Below, piece after piece: positions 34,253 through 43,829 of a stretch of DNA of 64,000 bases (position 1 is the stretch's first letter; each line of letters starts with the position of its first letter). The notes below the pieces were generated by a model. That model was given only the letters and a program-made list of their open reading frames with translations, made no database searches and was not told the origin of the DNA. Both the position numbers and the translations under genes were made by a program. Origin of the DNA: an uncultured Roseovarius sp. (GTDB lineage: Bacteria; Pseudomonadota; Alphaproteobacteria; Rhodobacterales; Rhodobacteraceae); the NCBI GenBank assembly GCA_951812895.1, contig OX638333.1:3576001-3640000 (forward strand). The letters run 5' to 3'.

Positions 34253-35248
34253 TTACGCGTCGGCGTAGATGTCTGTCCAAAGCTCGGACGGATCGGGTTC
34301 GGGGCTTTCCTTGGCAAACTCAGCCGAGGCATTGACGATTTCCTTGATCTCTTTGTCGATCGCTTTGAGATCATCCTCGGTAGCATGTTTGCCGCTTAAA
34401 AGAAGGTCGCGCACATGTTCAATGGCGTCCTTTTCTTCGCGCACTTTCTGCACTTCTTCTCGGGTCCGGTATTTTGCCGGGTCCGACATGGAATGTCCGC
34501 GATAACGGTAGGTTTTGACCTCAAGAATGTAGGGGCCTTTGCCTGCGCGGCAGTGCGCGGTTGCCTTTTCGCTGGCCGCTTTCACCGCCAGAACATCCAT
34601 GCCATCAACGGCCTCGCCGGGGATGCCAAACGCTTCACCCCGAGTGTAGATATCGGGGGTGGATGTGGAACGTTTTTGTGACGTGCCCATCGCATACTGG
34701 TTGTTTTCAATGACGAAAATTACCGGCAAAGACCAAAGTGCTGCCATGTTGAAGGTCTCATACACCTGACCCTGGTTGGCCGCGCCATCACCGAAATAAG
34801 TGAATGTGACGTTGTCATTGCCATTATACTGATCCGCAAATGCGAGGCCTGCACCAAGTGGTACATTCGCCCCCACAATTCCATGCCCGCCATAGAAATG
34901 CTTTTCGCGGCTGAACATATGCATCGAGCCGCCTTTGCCGCGCGAATAACCGCCTGCGCGGCCGGTCAATTCAGCCATCACACCGTTCGCATCCATCCCG
35001 CAGGCCAGCATATGGCCATGATCGCGGTAGGTGGTGATCCGTTTATCGCCTTCCTTGGTAGCGGACTCCAAACCCACCACAACGGCCTCTTGTCCGATGT
35101 AAAGATGGCAAAAACCGCCGATCAGACCCATTCCGTACAACTGACCAGCCTTTTCTTCGAATCGACGGATCAGCAGCATGTCGCGATAGAACTCTTTAAG
35201 TTCATCCGTGGAAATATTTGAATTCTTTGTAGGTTTTCGGGCGGCCAT
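34253..35248 (-). CDS. pdhA: Pyruvate dehydrogenase E1 alpha subunit
   Basis: 331 aa. The thiamine diphosphate-binding motif GDGAANQGQVYETFNMAALW ends in ENNQYAMGTS; earlier are FCHLYIGQEAVVVGLE and TYRDHGHMLACG, and the regulatory loop YRYRGHSMSDPAKYR. It is the first gene of the pdhA-pdhB-DUF5076-pdhC operon. GGAAGGAG is positioned well in front of the ATG. The 150 bases upstream are AT-rich and presumably carry the promoter. Confidence 0.95.
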   Translation of the reverse strand: MAARKPTKNSNISTDELKEFYRDMLLIRRFEEKAGQLYGMGLIGGFCHLYIGQEAVVVGLESATKEGDKRITTYRDHGHMLACGMDANGVMAELTGRAGGYSRGKGGSMHMFSREKHFYGGHGIVGANVPLGAGLAFADQYNGNDNVTFTYFGDGAANQGQVYETFNMAALWSLPVIFVIENNQYAMGTSQKRSTSTPDIYTRGEAFGIPGEAVDGMDVLAVKAASEKATAHCRAGKGPYILEVKTYRYRGHSMSDPAKYRTREEVQKVREEKDAIEHVRDLLLSGKHATEDDLKAIDKEIKEIVNASAEFAKESPEPDPSELWTDIYADA

Positions 35249-35399
35249 GGGCGGCGGGCTCCTTCCCTGAGTAAATAGTTTAGCGTTAAACTAATTTATA
35301 CACGATCAAAATCCATCTGGCGAGTATGAATCTCGGTTAAGTTTAATTTCAACGCATTATCGTGCCTCCGGTGCGCAAAATGGCAGGCAATTTACAAGC

Positions 35400-35579
35400 T
35401 CAAGGTTTCCACTTGTGTATCTTCGGATCAACCGAAAACAGCTCTGGCCAGCCGACAAAATATTCAATCCCAAAAATCAAAAGGCAAACGCCGATAATAG
35501 CAAAGACCAGCTTAACCCGACCTTCGCTTGGAGGGTTGCGCGCCCAACGGGCCATTCGGAAGAGCCAGCGAGGGTTCAT
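35400..35579 (-). CDS. 59-aa single-pass membrane protein coupled to hpt
   Basis: The sequence begins [20 protein letters not shown], then [20 protein letters not shown] and a short tail ending HKWKP. A basic N-terminus precedes one membrane helix, giving an N-in/C-out topology. The start ATG overlaps the hpt stop (ATGA), so translation should be coupled. The residue pattern (R/W-rich cytosolic part, conserved-looking FVGWPELF) suggests a real conserved gene. It is shorter than the usual 60-aa reporting cut-off, so automatic calls can miss it. Function unknown. Confidence 0.82.
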   Translation of the reverse strand: MNPRWLFRMARWARNPPSEGRVKLVFAIIGVCLLIFGIEYFVGWPELFSVDPKIHKWKP

Positions 35580-36118
35580 TCGCCTGTAAAACGGACCTTG
35601 CCGATATAGGGCAGGTTGCGATTGCGCTGTGCAAAATCGATGCCGTATCCAACGACAAACTCGTCCGGAATTTCAAAACCTATCCAGTCTGCACAGATAT
35701 CAGCCTCGCGACGCGATGGTTTATCCAGCAATGCGATGGTTTTAAGCTTATTCGGTGATCTGCTGTGCAGCAGATTCAGTACATGAGAAAGCGTGTGACC
35801 GGTATCAACGATATCTTCGACAACCAATACATCGCGCCCTTCGATATCGCTACTGAGATCCTTAACGATTCTCACCTCGCGGCTCGATTCAGTGCTGTTG
35901 CCGTATGAGGAGGTTTCGATGAAATCGACCTCGACATTCATATCAAGCTCACGCACCAGATCAGCGATAAAGACGAAAGATCCGCGTAGCAAACCAACCA
36001 CCACAAGTTTACCGCACCCTGCAAACTCGGCGTGGATTTCATCTGCCAACGCTTCTATCCGGGCGGCGATTTCTTTGGCTGAAATCATGCGGTCGATGAC
36101 ATACGGTCGATCTGGCAT
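35576..36118 (-). CDS. hpt: Hypoxanthine phosphoribosyltransferase
   Basis: 180-aa purine salvage enzyme that makes IMP/GMP from hypoxanthine/guanine and PRPP. The PRPP-binding loop is [18 protein letters not shown]; other features are [16 protein letters not shown] and the end [20 protein letters not shown]. The ATG at 36118 has AGAGGA in front; an earlier in-frame start adds eight unrelated residues. It diverges from the RatA-like gene. Confidence 0.93.
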   Translation of the reverse strand: MPDRPYVIDRMISAKEIAARIEALADEIHAEFAGCGKLVVVGLLRGSFVFIADLVRELDMNVEVDFIETSSYGNSTESSREVRIVKDLSSDIEGRDVLVVEDIVDTGHTLSHVLNLLHSRSPNKLKTIALLDKPSRREADICADWIGFEIPDEFVVGYGIDFAQRNRNLPYIGKVRFTGE

Positions 36119-36193
36119 GGCATCCTCTTGCAATTCTGCCACCAGTCTACGAAATATCGGCGCACTGTCACGCGAAAACCGGATACATGCGAG

Positions 36194-36640
36194 ATGCCTT
36201 CACATTCCGAAACCCGCCATCTGTCTTTCACAGCCCAGCAGATGTACGATCTGGTGGCGGATGTTGCATCCTATCCTGAGTTTCTGCCATGGACCGCAGC
36301 GGCCCGTGTTCGCAAAATCACACCCGAACCAGATGGTTCACGTGTTATGCAGGCCGACCTCGTGATCAGTTTCAAAGTGTTTCGCGAAAAGTTCGGAAGC
36401 CGCGTTGTGCTATGGGATCAGGACCGCCGAATTCAGACTGAATATCTGGATGGGCCTTTCAAACACATGCGTTCAAATTGGGCCTTTGCCGAGAAAGAGG
36501 AGGGGTGCGAAGTTTCATTTGATGTCGATTTCTCGTTTCGAAACAGGCTTTTACAGTCAGCGGCCGAGCTATTTTTCTATGACGCGATGAAACGAGTAGT
36601 TCGGGCCTTTGAAGAGCGCGCGCATAATCTTTACAAATAG
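36194..36640 (+). CDS. RatA/Coq10-like START-domain protein
   Basis: 148-aa polyketide cyclase/START-type protein. [20 protein letters not shown] followed by W is the family signature and [18 protein letters not shown] is the central strand pair; the C-terminus ends in a long helix ([15 protein letters not shown]). Relatives are the ubiquinone-binding protein Coq10 and E. coli RatA. A ubiquinone-related role is more likely than a toxin in this group. The ATG at 36194 starts just ahead of the domain. Confidence 0.85.
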   Translation: MPSHSETRHLSFTAQQMYDLVADVASYPEFLPWTAAARVRKITPEPDGSRVMQADLVISFKVFREKFGSRVVLWDQDRRIQTEYLDGPFKHMRSNWAFAEKEEGCEVSFDVDFSFRNRLLQSAAELFFYDAMKRVVRAFEERAHNLYK

Positions 36641-36708
36641 GCTGCCGAAGAAAAGTAGAATGATCTGACCGTTGTCAGATTCTGGTAGCTACGTGAGATG
36701 AAAGTGCC

Positions 36709-38007
36709 ATGACCGGGATCACAACTAAGCTTGCACAGTTTGCAACCCGCGCCGGCCCTTTGCCTGCGCATGCGATGGATGTTCTGCGGCTGTCCTTGCT
36801 GGATTGGGCAGCTGTTGGCCTAGCCGGGCGAGACGAGCCCGTTTCCCAAATCCTAAGAGCGCAGGCATTGGAAGAGGGCGGTGCCGAACAGGCCAACATG
36901 TTTGGACTCAAGCAACAAGTTCCGGCGCGAATGGCGGCTCTTGTCAATGGTGCCACGTCACACGCGCTGGATTACGATGACACGCATTTCGCTCATATTG
37001 GCCACCCTTCGGTCGCGGTCATTCCAGCGGCGCTTGCCGTTGCGCAATTGCGTGATTCAGGCGGGCGCTCTTTTCAAGAGGCCGCATTGGTCGGGGTAGA
37101 GGCATCGATCCGTATCGGGATGTGGCTGGGCCGCAGCCATTATCAAGCCGGTTATCACCAGACTGCCACTGCTGGAGCGTTTGGCGCCTGTCTGGCGGCC
37201 ACTCGCCTGTTAGACTTTCGCGCGGAACAAGTGGAGATGGCTCTCGGGTTGGTATCAACCCGCTCATCGGGCCTGAAATCCCAATTCGGCTCTATGGGCA
37301 AACCGTTGAATGCCGGGATCGCTGCGGCCAATGGGGTAGAGGCCGCACTGCTGGTTGCAAAAGGCTTTGTTAGCGTGCCGTCGGCATTGGAGGATCCGCA
37401 AGGATTTGGATCAACGCATTCAGGAGAGGCGTTGGCAGAGGCTTTTTCCGGATTGGGTGAAGAATGGCTTTTCCCGACAGTACAGCATAAGTTTCATGCT
37501 TGTTGTCACGGGTTGCACTCCGCGTTGGAAGCGATTGAACAGATTAAGAAATATGTAGATCTAAATCAGCTCGAGCGCATCGTGATTCACACTCACCCCC
37601 GCTGGATGACAGTTTGCAATATTAAACATCCCAAAACAGGGTTGGAAGCAAAGTTTAGTTATCGCGCCGCAATAGGTTTGTCTCTTTTGGGGTTTGACAC
37701 GGGAGTGATTGAAACATTTTCCGACCGGCTGGCAGCGGATGTTGAGCTGTTGAAAATGATGCAGAAAATTGACGTGGTATCCGATAAATCCATCCCGGAT
37801 ACTGCAACACGCGTTCGATGTGATCACAAAACCGGCAGTGACATCGTTGAATTTGACCTGAACACGCCACTCTCTTTGAAAGACCGTCAATCTCGTGTTC
37901 ACGCCAAGGCGAAAAGCCTGATCGGAGCGGATCAGTTTTCAGCGCTCTTGCTCGATATTGATAAAGAGGCTTCAGCGAACGAATTTGCAGTATCTCTTGC
38001 GAAATGA
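36709..38007 (+). CDS. MmgE/PrpD family protein
   Basis: 432 aa, related to 2-methylcitrate dehydratase PrpD and cis-aconitate decarboxylase. Conserved parts are ALVNGATSHALDYDDTHFAH, GYHQTATAGAFGACLAATRL, GSMGKPLNAGIAAANGVEAA and KFHACCHGLHSALEAIEQIK. It would dehydrate or isomerise a hydroxy-polycarboxylate; no prpB/prpC partner is adjacent, so the substrate is open. It is monocistronic and ends in a shared bidirectional hairpin with the convergent ammonium transporter gene. Confidence 0.88.
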   Translation: MTGITTKLAQFATRAGPLPAHAMDVLRLSLLDWAAVGLAGRDEPVSQILRAQALEEGGAEQANMFGLKQQVPARMAALVNGATSHALDYDDTHFAHIGHPSVAVIPAALAVAQLRDSGGRSFQEAALVGVEASIRIGMWLGRSHYQAGYHQTATAGAFGACLAATRLLDFRAEQVEMALGLVSTRSSGLKSQFGSMGKPLNAGIAAANGVEAALLVAKGFVSVPSALEDPQGFGSTHSGEALAEAFSGLGEEWLFPTVQHKFHACCHGLHSALEAIEQIKKYVDLNQLERIVIHTHPRWMTVCNIKHPKTGLEAKFSYRAAIGLSLLGFDTGVIETFSDRLAADVELLKMMQKIDVVSDKSIPDTATRVRCDHKTGSDIVEFDLNTPLSLKDRQSRVHAKAKSLIGADQFSALLLDIDKEASANEFAVSLAK

Positions 38008-38047
38008 ATGAGGCCCCACAATATGGGGCCTGCATCCGCATTCATTT
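38002..38047. terminator. Bidirectional terminator hairpin
   Basis: Inner stem AGGCCCCA / TGGGGCCT with a 5-base loop, extended by an outer stem AAATGAATG / CATTCATTT. It overlaps the MmgE/PrpD stop and lies seven bases from the stop of the convergent amt gene. Confidence 0.75.
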
Positions 38048-38053
38048 GCTTTC

Positions 38054-39232
38054 TTAGCTGGTCAGATCATAAGCGCGTTCACCATGCGCCTCGAGATCCA
38101 AGCCGTTGGTTTCTGTTTCAGCGTCGACACGAAGCGGCGTGATCAGTGCAACAAGCTTGACCAACGCATAGGTCACAACAACCGTGAAAACGCCCACAAT
38201 TGCCAATGAACCAAGCTGTGCAGCCCAGCTTCCGGCGCCGAATGCGGCAATCATGATGGTGCCAAATACGCCACCCACTCCATGCACTGCAAATACATCC
38301 AGTGTGTCGTCAATGCTCAGTTTTTCGCGGATCAGAACCACAGCTTCCTGACAAAGGATCCCTGCGACGCCACCGATAATCAGCGCAGCGACCGGCCCGA
38401 CAAAGCCGCTTGCGGGTGTGATCGATGCAAGGCCCGCAATGGTACCAGTTACCATCCCGACCAGTGAGGCCTTGCCGAATTTGATCCGCTCCCACAGTGC
38501 CCAACTGAGCGAGGCCGCTGCTGCCGAGATATGAGTAACGGACAGTGCCATCGCTGCCCCACCGTCTGCCGCCAGTTGTGATCCGCCATTAAACCCGAAC
38601 CAGCCCACCCATAGCATCGCCGCACCAATCATGACAAAACCCGGGTTGTGTGGGGGCGTCGTACGGTTTTTGCGCGGCCCCAATGCGATGGCGATAATCA
38701 ACGCTGCAAGGCCCGCCGTTTCATGCACAACGATACCACCAGCAAAATCCCGCACGCCGGTTTCACCAAATATCCCGCCATCTGCCAGGAACCCGCCGCC
38801 CCATATCCAATGAGCCACAGGCGCGTAACAGACCAGCATCCAAAGCCCTGAAAACAATAGGACAAACCCAAATCCAATACGTTCGACATAGGCGCCCACG
38901 ATCAGTGCGGGTGTGATAATGGCAAAGGTCATTTGAAATGCGAAAAACAATACTTCTGGCAACGTGCCAAACAATGTGTCCGCCGTAATACCATTGAGGA
39001 ACATCTTGCCCAAACCACCCCAATAGGCACCTCCATCTCCAAAGGCGATCGAATAACCGGCGACAAGCCACAACACGCTCATCAGGCACGCAATCGCGTA
39101 GCATTGCATAAACACGCTCAGCACATATCGCGCGCGCACCAGGCCGCCGTAAAACAGGGCAAGGCCCGGTAAGGTCATAAAGAGCACAAGTGCGGTCGCT
39201 ACGATGATCCAGGCTGTGTCGGCTCCGTTCAT
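38054..39232 (-). CDS. amtB: Ammonium transporter (Amt family)
   Basis: 392 aa with about 11 membrane helices. Amt signatures: AWIIVATALVLFMTLPGLAL followed by FYGGLVR, FAFQMTFAIITPALIVGAYV, APVAHWIWGGGFL, and DFAGGIVVHETAGLAALIIA with one of the twin pore histidines (the other in DVFAVHGVGGVFGT). It conducts NH4+/NH3 into the cell. AAGGAT precedes the ATG at 39232. Unlike the common glnK-amtB pair, no PII gene is adjacent. A 7-bp inverted repeat 124 bases upstream may bind a nitrogen regulator. Confidence 0.94.
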   Translation of the reverse strand: MNGADTAWIIVATALVLFMTLPGLALFYGGLVRARYVLSVFMQCYAIACLMSVLWLVAGYSIAFGDGGAYWGGLGKMFLNGITADTLFGTLPEVLFFAFQMTFAIITPALIVGAYVERIGFGFVLLFSGLWMLVCYAPVAHWIWGGGFLADGGIFGETGVRDFAGGIVVHETAGLAALIIAIALGPRKNRTTPPHNPGFVMIGAAMLWVGWFGFNGGSQLAADGGAAMALSVTHISAAAASLSWALWERIKFGKASLVGMVTGTIAGLASITPASGFVGPVAALIIGGVAGILCQEAVVLIREKLSIDDTLDVFAVHGVGGVFGTIMIAAFGAGSWAAQLGSLAIVGVFTVVVTYALVKLVALITPLRVDAETETNGLDLEAHGERAYDLTS

Positions 39233-39355
39233 TTCTCGATCCTTTCGGGTGAACAATTGGCGTTTGCGTTGTTCAAGCGAAGCTGAAGGGAAAAAAGAAG
39301 CGAGGATCGTTGGTGTCGTCGGATTTTCAGATGTGATTGGTTGGGATGCCCGTAA

Positions 39356-39385
39356 TTTGTGCGATCTATTTGCGGGATGCACAAA
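39356..39385. promoter_or_regulatory. Inverted repeat upstream of amtB
   Basis: TTTGTGC, 16 bases, GCACAAA: perfect 7-bp arms located 124-153 bases before the amtB start codon and 13 bases from the stop of cinA. The GC/GCAC half-sites recall NtrC sites (TGCAC...GTGCA), but the spacing differs from the enteric consensus. Function is inferred. Confidence 0.35.
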
Positions 39386-39397
39386 GAATGGGCGGTT

Positions 39398-39865
39398 TCA
39401 AGACAGGGTTTCGTCCAGCATTTCCAATGCGTGATCGCGCGCGCGGGCGCGTACGATAGCTCTGCCAAGTGCTCCAAATTCAATGGTTTCAGCGCGGGTC
39501 ACTCGGCCGCTTTGAGCGATGGCAAAGCAAACCCGCCCCTCTGGCTTGTGCTCTGACCCACCGGGGCCAGCGATGCCCGTTATCGCGACTGCGAGTGTAG
39601 CTTTGGTGCGTTCAATCGCACCATTGGCCATTTCGAGCGCAACCTGTTCGGACACGGCACCATAAGTATCAAGGCTTTTTTCTGGCACTCCAAGAAGGCA
39701 CATCTTCGTTTCATTAGAATAGGTTACGATCCCACCTTCAACTACATCGGAGGAGCCGGGCACCTCTGTCAACGCTGTTGAAACCAATCCACCGGTGCAA
39801 CTTTCAGCGGTGACAATACGCATGTTGCTTTGTCTGGCTTTTTCAAGCAGATCAGCAACATTCAT
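39398..39865 (-). CDS. CinA C-terminal-type nicotinamide-nucleotide amidohydrolase
   Basis: 155-aa stand-alone CinA C-domain (PncC type), which deamidates NMN to NaMN. Signatures: NMRIVTAESCTGGLVSTALT, GGIVTYSNETKMCLLGV, YGAVSEQVALEMANGA and VAITGIAGPGGSEHKPEGRV. The ATG at 39865 overlaps the pgpA stop (ATGA). It is the last gene of the ispDF-pgpA-cinA operon, an order common in Rhodobacterales. Confidence 0.92.
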   Translation of the reverse strand: MNVADLLEKARQSNMRIVTAESCTGGLVSTALTEVPGSSDVVEGGIVTYSNETKMCLLGVPEKSLDTYGAVSEQVALEMANGAIERTKATLAVAITGIAGPGGSEHKPEGRVCFAIAQSGRVTRAETIEFGALGRAIVRARARDHALEMLDETLS

Positions 39866-40359
39866 AGGGCCAGTACTCCGTGCGATACCCATGCCAATGC
39901 CATAACGCCAATTGCCGCAAACACCCCGGCAATAACATCATCCAGCATGACCCCCATGGCATCCCCACGCCGATCCGCCCAACCAACGGGGCCAGGTTTC
40001 GTGATGTCGAACAGCCGGAACAAAAAGAAAGCAGCAATCCAGCCGGGCCAGAGTGCAGTAAGATCTGCGCCCGCATGAGTTGCGCTAATGGATACCGGCA
40101 ACAGCGCAATCCATTGACCAACAACCTCGTCGATCACAATCTCAGACGGGTCGTGATCTTCCTTGCCTTTTGTTTCTTTAGATGCGGCCCACAACCCTTT
40201 GATAAATGCAATTATTATGGCAGCGCACAACAAAATCGGACCGCCAGCCAAATGAATTATCCAGGCCATTGGCAGCGCAGCCAGTGAACCCCAGGTTCCG
40301 GGTGCAGGACGCAAATGCCCGACGAAACAAACAGTGGCGATAATTTGGCTCACCCTCAT
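39862..40359 (-). CDS. pgpA: Phosphatidylglycerophosphatase A
   Basis: 165-aa membrane enzyme making phosphatidylglycerol. Family features: [20 protein letters not shown] near the N-terminus, [18 protein letters not shown] with the acidic metal site, and [20 protein letters not shown] followed by [12 protein letters not shown]. Several hydrophobic segments are present. It overlaps both neighbours by 4 bases. Confidence 0.92.
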   Translation of the reverse strand: MRVSQIIATVCFVGHLRPAPGTWGSLAALPMAWIIHLAGGPILLCAAIIIAFIKGLWAASKETKGKEDHDPSEIVIDEVVGQWIALLPVSISATHAGADLTALWPGWIAAFFLFRLFDITKPGPVGWADRRGDAMGVMLDDVIAGVFAAIGVMALAWVSHGVLAL

Positions 40360-41492
40360 TTTGGCACCAGCGTTACAGAAGCTTGCGCTGCAATCCCTTC
40401 AACGCGTCCGGTAAAGCCAAGCCGTTCTGTTGTTGTGGCTTTAACGGAAATTCTGCTCGTATCAACGCCGGTAACATCGGAAATCACGGCGCACATGGCA
40501 GAGGCATGCGGCCCGATTTTTGGCTCCTCACAGATCAGGGTGATATCCATATTGTTGATTTTATACACCTTTTCAGAACACAGCCCGGCGGCATGCTGCA
40601 GAAACCGGCGACTGTCTGCGCCTTTCCATTGTGGATCTGATGGGGGAAAGTGGCGGCCAATATCACCTTCTGCCAATGCACCATAGATCGCGTCGGTCAG
40701 GGCGTGCAGGCCTACATCCGCGTCGGAATGGCCGCTCAGTCCGCGATCATGAGGAATTGAAACGCCACACAGTGTCACGGTGCTACCGGGGCCAAAACGG
40801 TGCACATCAAACCCGGTGCCTACACGTATATCCATTTGATTTTCCAGTATTTTTGAAGCTCTGGCAAAATCACCGGCATGGGTGATCTTTAGATTGTCTT
40901 CGTCGCCAGGGACAATCTGAACGTCGATACCAGCAGAGCGGGCAACGGCAACATCATCGGCGGCATCCCCGTTTTGATCGCGATGGGCCGCAAGAATTTT
41001 ATCGAAATCAAAGGCTTGCGGTGTTTGCGCGCGGTAAAGGCCGGTGCGGTTCTGGGTGCCGGTAACCCTGTTGTCAGCACCGGTCCAAAGGGCATCAGTG
41101 ACCGCCAAAGCGGGTGCGACGGCATCAATCAGCGGGTTTTGAATTTTGCGCAAAATATCACAAATGAAAGCAGGTTTTATACAACATCGAGCCGCATCGT
41201 GAATCAGAACAAATTTCACGTCAGAACCTATCAGTGACTCAAGTCCGTTGCGTACAGAATCCGCGCGGGTGGCACCGCCGGTTACAATTGTTAAATCATC
41301 GGATGGGGCGAACCTGTGCAGATCATTTGAATTCAGAACCAGTACGATCCGGGAAATCTGGGCCACCTCGCGAAACGCCGCAACAGTTCGATCAATCACG
41401 CGTTTGCCTGCGAGGACCTGCCATTGTTTTGGCAACTCCCCTCCGGCTCTGGTGCCGCGCCCGGCGGCGACAATGATTGCTGCGTTGGTCAT
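40356..41492 (-). CDS. ispDF: Bifunctional IspD/IspF of the MEP isoprenoid pathway
   Basis: 378 aa. Residues 1-215: IspD cytidylyltransferase ([40 protein letters not shown]). Residues 220-378: IspF cyclodiphosphate synthase ([54 protein letters not shown]). Fusion is typical of alphaproteobacteria. First gene of a three-gene operon with pgpA and cinA. Confidence 0.95.
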   Translation of the reverse strand: MTNAAIIVAAGRGTRAGGELPKQWQVLAGKRVIDRTVAAFREVAQISRIVLVLNSNDLHRFAPSDDLTIVTGGATRADSVRNGLESLIGSDVKFVLIHDAARCCIKPAFICDILRKIQNPLIDAVAPALAVTDALWTGADNRVTGTQNRTGLYRAQTPQAFDFDKILAAHRDQNGDAADDVAVARSAGIDVQIVPGDEDNLKITHAGDFARASKILENQMDIRVGTGFDVHRFGPGSTVTLCGVSIPHDRGLSGHSDADVGLHALTDAIYGALAEGDIGRHFPPSDPQWKGADSRRFLQHAAGLCSEKVYKINNMDITLICEEPKIGPHASAMCAVISDVTGVDTSRISVKATTTERLGFTGRVEGIAAQASVTLVPK

Positions 41493-41651
41493 GGGGTCTG
41501 ATACCGTGCGTGCATGGGCAAGTGCAATGGTGGGATGAAGGGGGCTCTAGAGTTGCCTCGGACCTCCGTGTGCGGTGGTTAGGTTAGGGGAGCGTATTTT
41601 GGGCATGATGTAGTTCTTGGACAGTTTTGAGCGGCCAGTTGTGCGGCTAAA

Positions 41652-41668
41652 TGCCTAAAAAATAGGCA
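41652..41668. promoter_or_regulatory. Small palindrome upstream of dusB
   Basis: TGCCTA, AAAAA, TAGGCA, about 96 bases before the dusB start in the 271-base gap shared with ispDF. There is no T-run, so it looks more like a protein-binding site than a terminator. The rest of the gap holds no recognisable gene. Confidence 0.3.
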
Positions 41669-41763
41669 ATTGCACTTGGAGCGATACCGAGTAACCCCTC
41701 AATTATTGTGCAAAACATTAGTTTCGACTAGGAACACGGTGCTGCACAAGGATTGAGCATTCG

Positions 41764-42756
41764 ATGCAAAAGCTGAACGCACTCGACCTGACACCGCCGG
41801 TTTTCCTGGCCCCACTTGCGGGTATCACCGATCTGCCGTTTCGCAATCTGGTGTCGCGTTTCGGGGCAGGGCTTGTGGTCAGCGAAATGATTGCCAGTCA
41901 GGAAATTGTACAATCGAGGCCGGGCGTGCGGGAAAAAGCAGAGCTAGGATTTGGCATCGCCAATACAGCAGTGCAGCTTGCCGGTCGCGATCCTTACTGG
42001 ATGGCCGAAGCCGCCCGTCAGGTCGAGGATCAGGGCGCACGGATTATTGACATCAATATGGGCTGCCCAGCCAAAAAGGTGACAAGCGCACGCGGTACCG
42101 GGGCAAGCGGATCGGCCCTGATGAAAGAACCAGATCTGGCCTTGCAGTTGATCGAGGCCGTGGTGGGCGCGGTGCAGGTACCTGTGACACTCAAAACGCG
42201 CTTGGGATGGGATGATGATCTGCTGAATGCCCCGGACATGGCACGCCGGGCAGAAAACGCCGGGATTCAGATGGTAACCATTCATGGTCGCACCCGGTGT
42301 CAGTTCTATAAAGGCCATGCGGATTGGGCCGCGATCCGGGCAGTAAAGGATGCGGTGGGCATTCCGGTTATTGCCAATGGTGATATCACCAGTCCTGATA
42401 CGGCGCGAAGTGCGCTGAAATTATCCGGTGCCGATGGCGTTATGATCGGGCGGGGCGCTCAGGGGCGTCCATGGATGCCGGCTCAGATTGCCCATGAACT
42501 GTTTGGCACGCCCGCCCCGGAGGTGCCCAGCGGGGCCGCGTTGATCGACCTTGTGGCAGGGCATTACGAGAACATGCTGGGATTTTATGGTGCCACCTTG
42601 GGAAATCGCGTCGCACGGAAACATCTGGGGTGGTATCTGGACGATGCCGGAACGGGGCCGGATATGCGCCGCAGGGTTTTAACAAGCCGTGATCCTGAAG
42701 AGGTGCTGCGCCTGATTCCTGACGCGCTTGGCCGATCCAGCAAGCTGGCAGCATGA
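41764..42756 (+). CDS. dusB: tRNA-dihydrouridine synthase B (NifR3)
   Basis: 330-aa FMN TIM-barrel enzyme reducing uridines in tRNA D-loops. [20 protein letters not shown] is the N-terminal motif, the catalytic Cys is in [11 protein letters not shown], and the FMN phosphate site is [15 protein letters not shown] followed by [16 protein letters not shown]. First gene of the conserved dusB-ntrB-ntrC unit (nifR3 operon of Rhodobacter). It overlaps ntrB by 4 bases. Confidence 0.95.
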   Translation: MQKLNALDLTPPVFLAPLAGITDLPFRNLVSRFGAGLVVSEMIASQEIVQSRPGVREKAELGFGIANTAVQLAGRDPYWMAEAARQVEDQGARIIDINMGCPAKKVTSARGTGASGSALMKEPDLALQLIEAVVGAVQVPVTLKTRLGWDDDLLNAPDMARRAENAGIQMVTIHGRTRCQFYKGHADWAAIRAVKDAVGIPVIANGDITSPDTARSALKLSGADGVMIGRGAQGRPWMPAQIAHELFGTPAPEVPSGAALIDLVAGHYENMLGFYGATLGNRVARKHLGWYLDDAGTGPDMRRRVLTSRDPEEVLRLIPDALGRSSKLAA

Positions 42757-43829
42757 CTAAACAGGAAGATATGATCTGGAACTCACTGCCGGTTCCCGCG
42801 CTGGTGCTGGATGGCCAGGACAGGATTGTCCGGCTCAATCCGGCCGCGGAAGGGTTTTTGATGTGCTCTTCGCGTGCTGTTGAGGGGCAGATCGCCTGGG
42901 ATCGTCTGGCGATTGATGCACCGCTTGAAAAAGCGGTGAGTCGTGCCAGGGACAACACGGCCGCCTTGTTTGTAAATGACGTGGATGTCGGAACAGGGGA
43001 TCGCGCACCGATGCAGTGCAACCTGCAGATCGCACCGCTGACAGGGTGTGAAGGACATATGATCCTGACAATTGCCCCGCGAGAACTGTCCGGCAGGATG
43101 ACGCAGGGTAAATCGGTTCGGTCTGCGGCAAAAACAGCCATTGGTATGGCTGAAATGCTGGCCCATGAGATCAAAAACCCCCTGGCAGGGATAACAGGTG
43201 CAGCACAGTTGTTGTCGATGAACCTGTCGCCTGATGATCGGGAGTTGACAGATCTGATCGTGACCGAAAGCCGTCGGATCGTTGGTCTGCTGGATCAGGT
43301 CGAGCAGTTTGGCAACCTGCGTGCCCCCAAATTAAGAGCGATGAACCTGCATGATGTGCTGGACAGGGCCCGTCGTTCCGCCCTTTTGGGTGTGGCGGCC
43401 CAGATGCGCATTGCCGAAGACTATGACCCGTCCCTTCCACTGGCCTTGGGTGACCCCGACCAAATACTACAGGTGCTTCAGAACCTGTTGAAAAACGCCG
43501 GCGAAGCAGCGGGCAAAAGCGGTGGGCAGATCACGTTGCGCAGCTTTTATGAGCATTCGTTGCGTGTACGGGGCGAGGACGGCGCCGAAAGGTCATTGCC
43601 GCTACAGGTCGAGGTGATCGATGACGGGCCGGGATTGCCACCAGAAATTGCCGGAGACGTGTTCGATCCTTTTGTGTCGGGGCGCGAAAACGGCACCGGG
43701 CTGGGATTGGCATTGGCGGCAAAGGTTATTTCTGACCATATCGGCTGGATTTCCGTGAACTCGGTGCCAGGGCGAACGGTGTTTCGGATATCCTTGCCCG
43801 TGGCCCCCAGAGAGATGGAGGAAGACTGA
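42753..43829 (+). CDS. ntrB: Nitrogen regulation sensor histidine kinase NtrB
   Basis: 358-aa soluble kinase. N-terminal PAS domain ([20 protein letters not shown]), dimerisation/phospho-His helix [21 protein letters not shown]-box [12 protein letters not shown]-boxes [10 protein letters not shown] and [12 protein letters not shown]. It phosphorylates or dephosphorylates NtrC according to PII signals. Start and stop overlap dusB and ntrC (ATGA and a shared A in TGATG). Confidence 0.94.
   Translation: MTKQEDMIWNSLPVPALVLDGQDRIVRLNPAAEGFLMCSSRAVEGQIAWDRLAIDAPLEKAVSRARDNTAALFVNDVDVGTGDRAPMQCNLQIAPLTGCEGHMILTIAPRELSGRMTQGKSVRSAAKTAIGMAEMLAHEIKNPLAGITGAAQLLSMNLSPDDRELTDLIVTESRRIVGLLDQVEQFGNLRAPKLRAMNLHDVLDRARRSALLGVAAQMRIAEDYDPSLPLALGDPDQILQVLQNLLKNAGEAAGKSGGQITLRSFYEHSLRVRGEDGAERSLPLQVEVIDDGPGLPPEIAGDVFDPFVSGRENGTGLGLALAAKVISDHIGWISVNSVPGRTVFRISLPVAPREMEED

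Noticed and set aside
33448-34335. 295-codon open frame antisense to pdhB
   Set aside because: It mirrors the lipoyl and Ala-rich linker codons of pdhB and shows only low-complexity Gly/Cys/His text.
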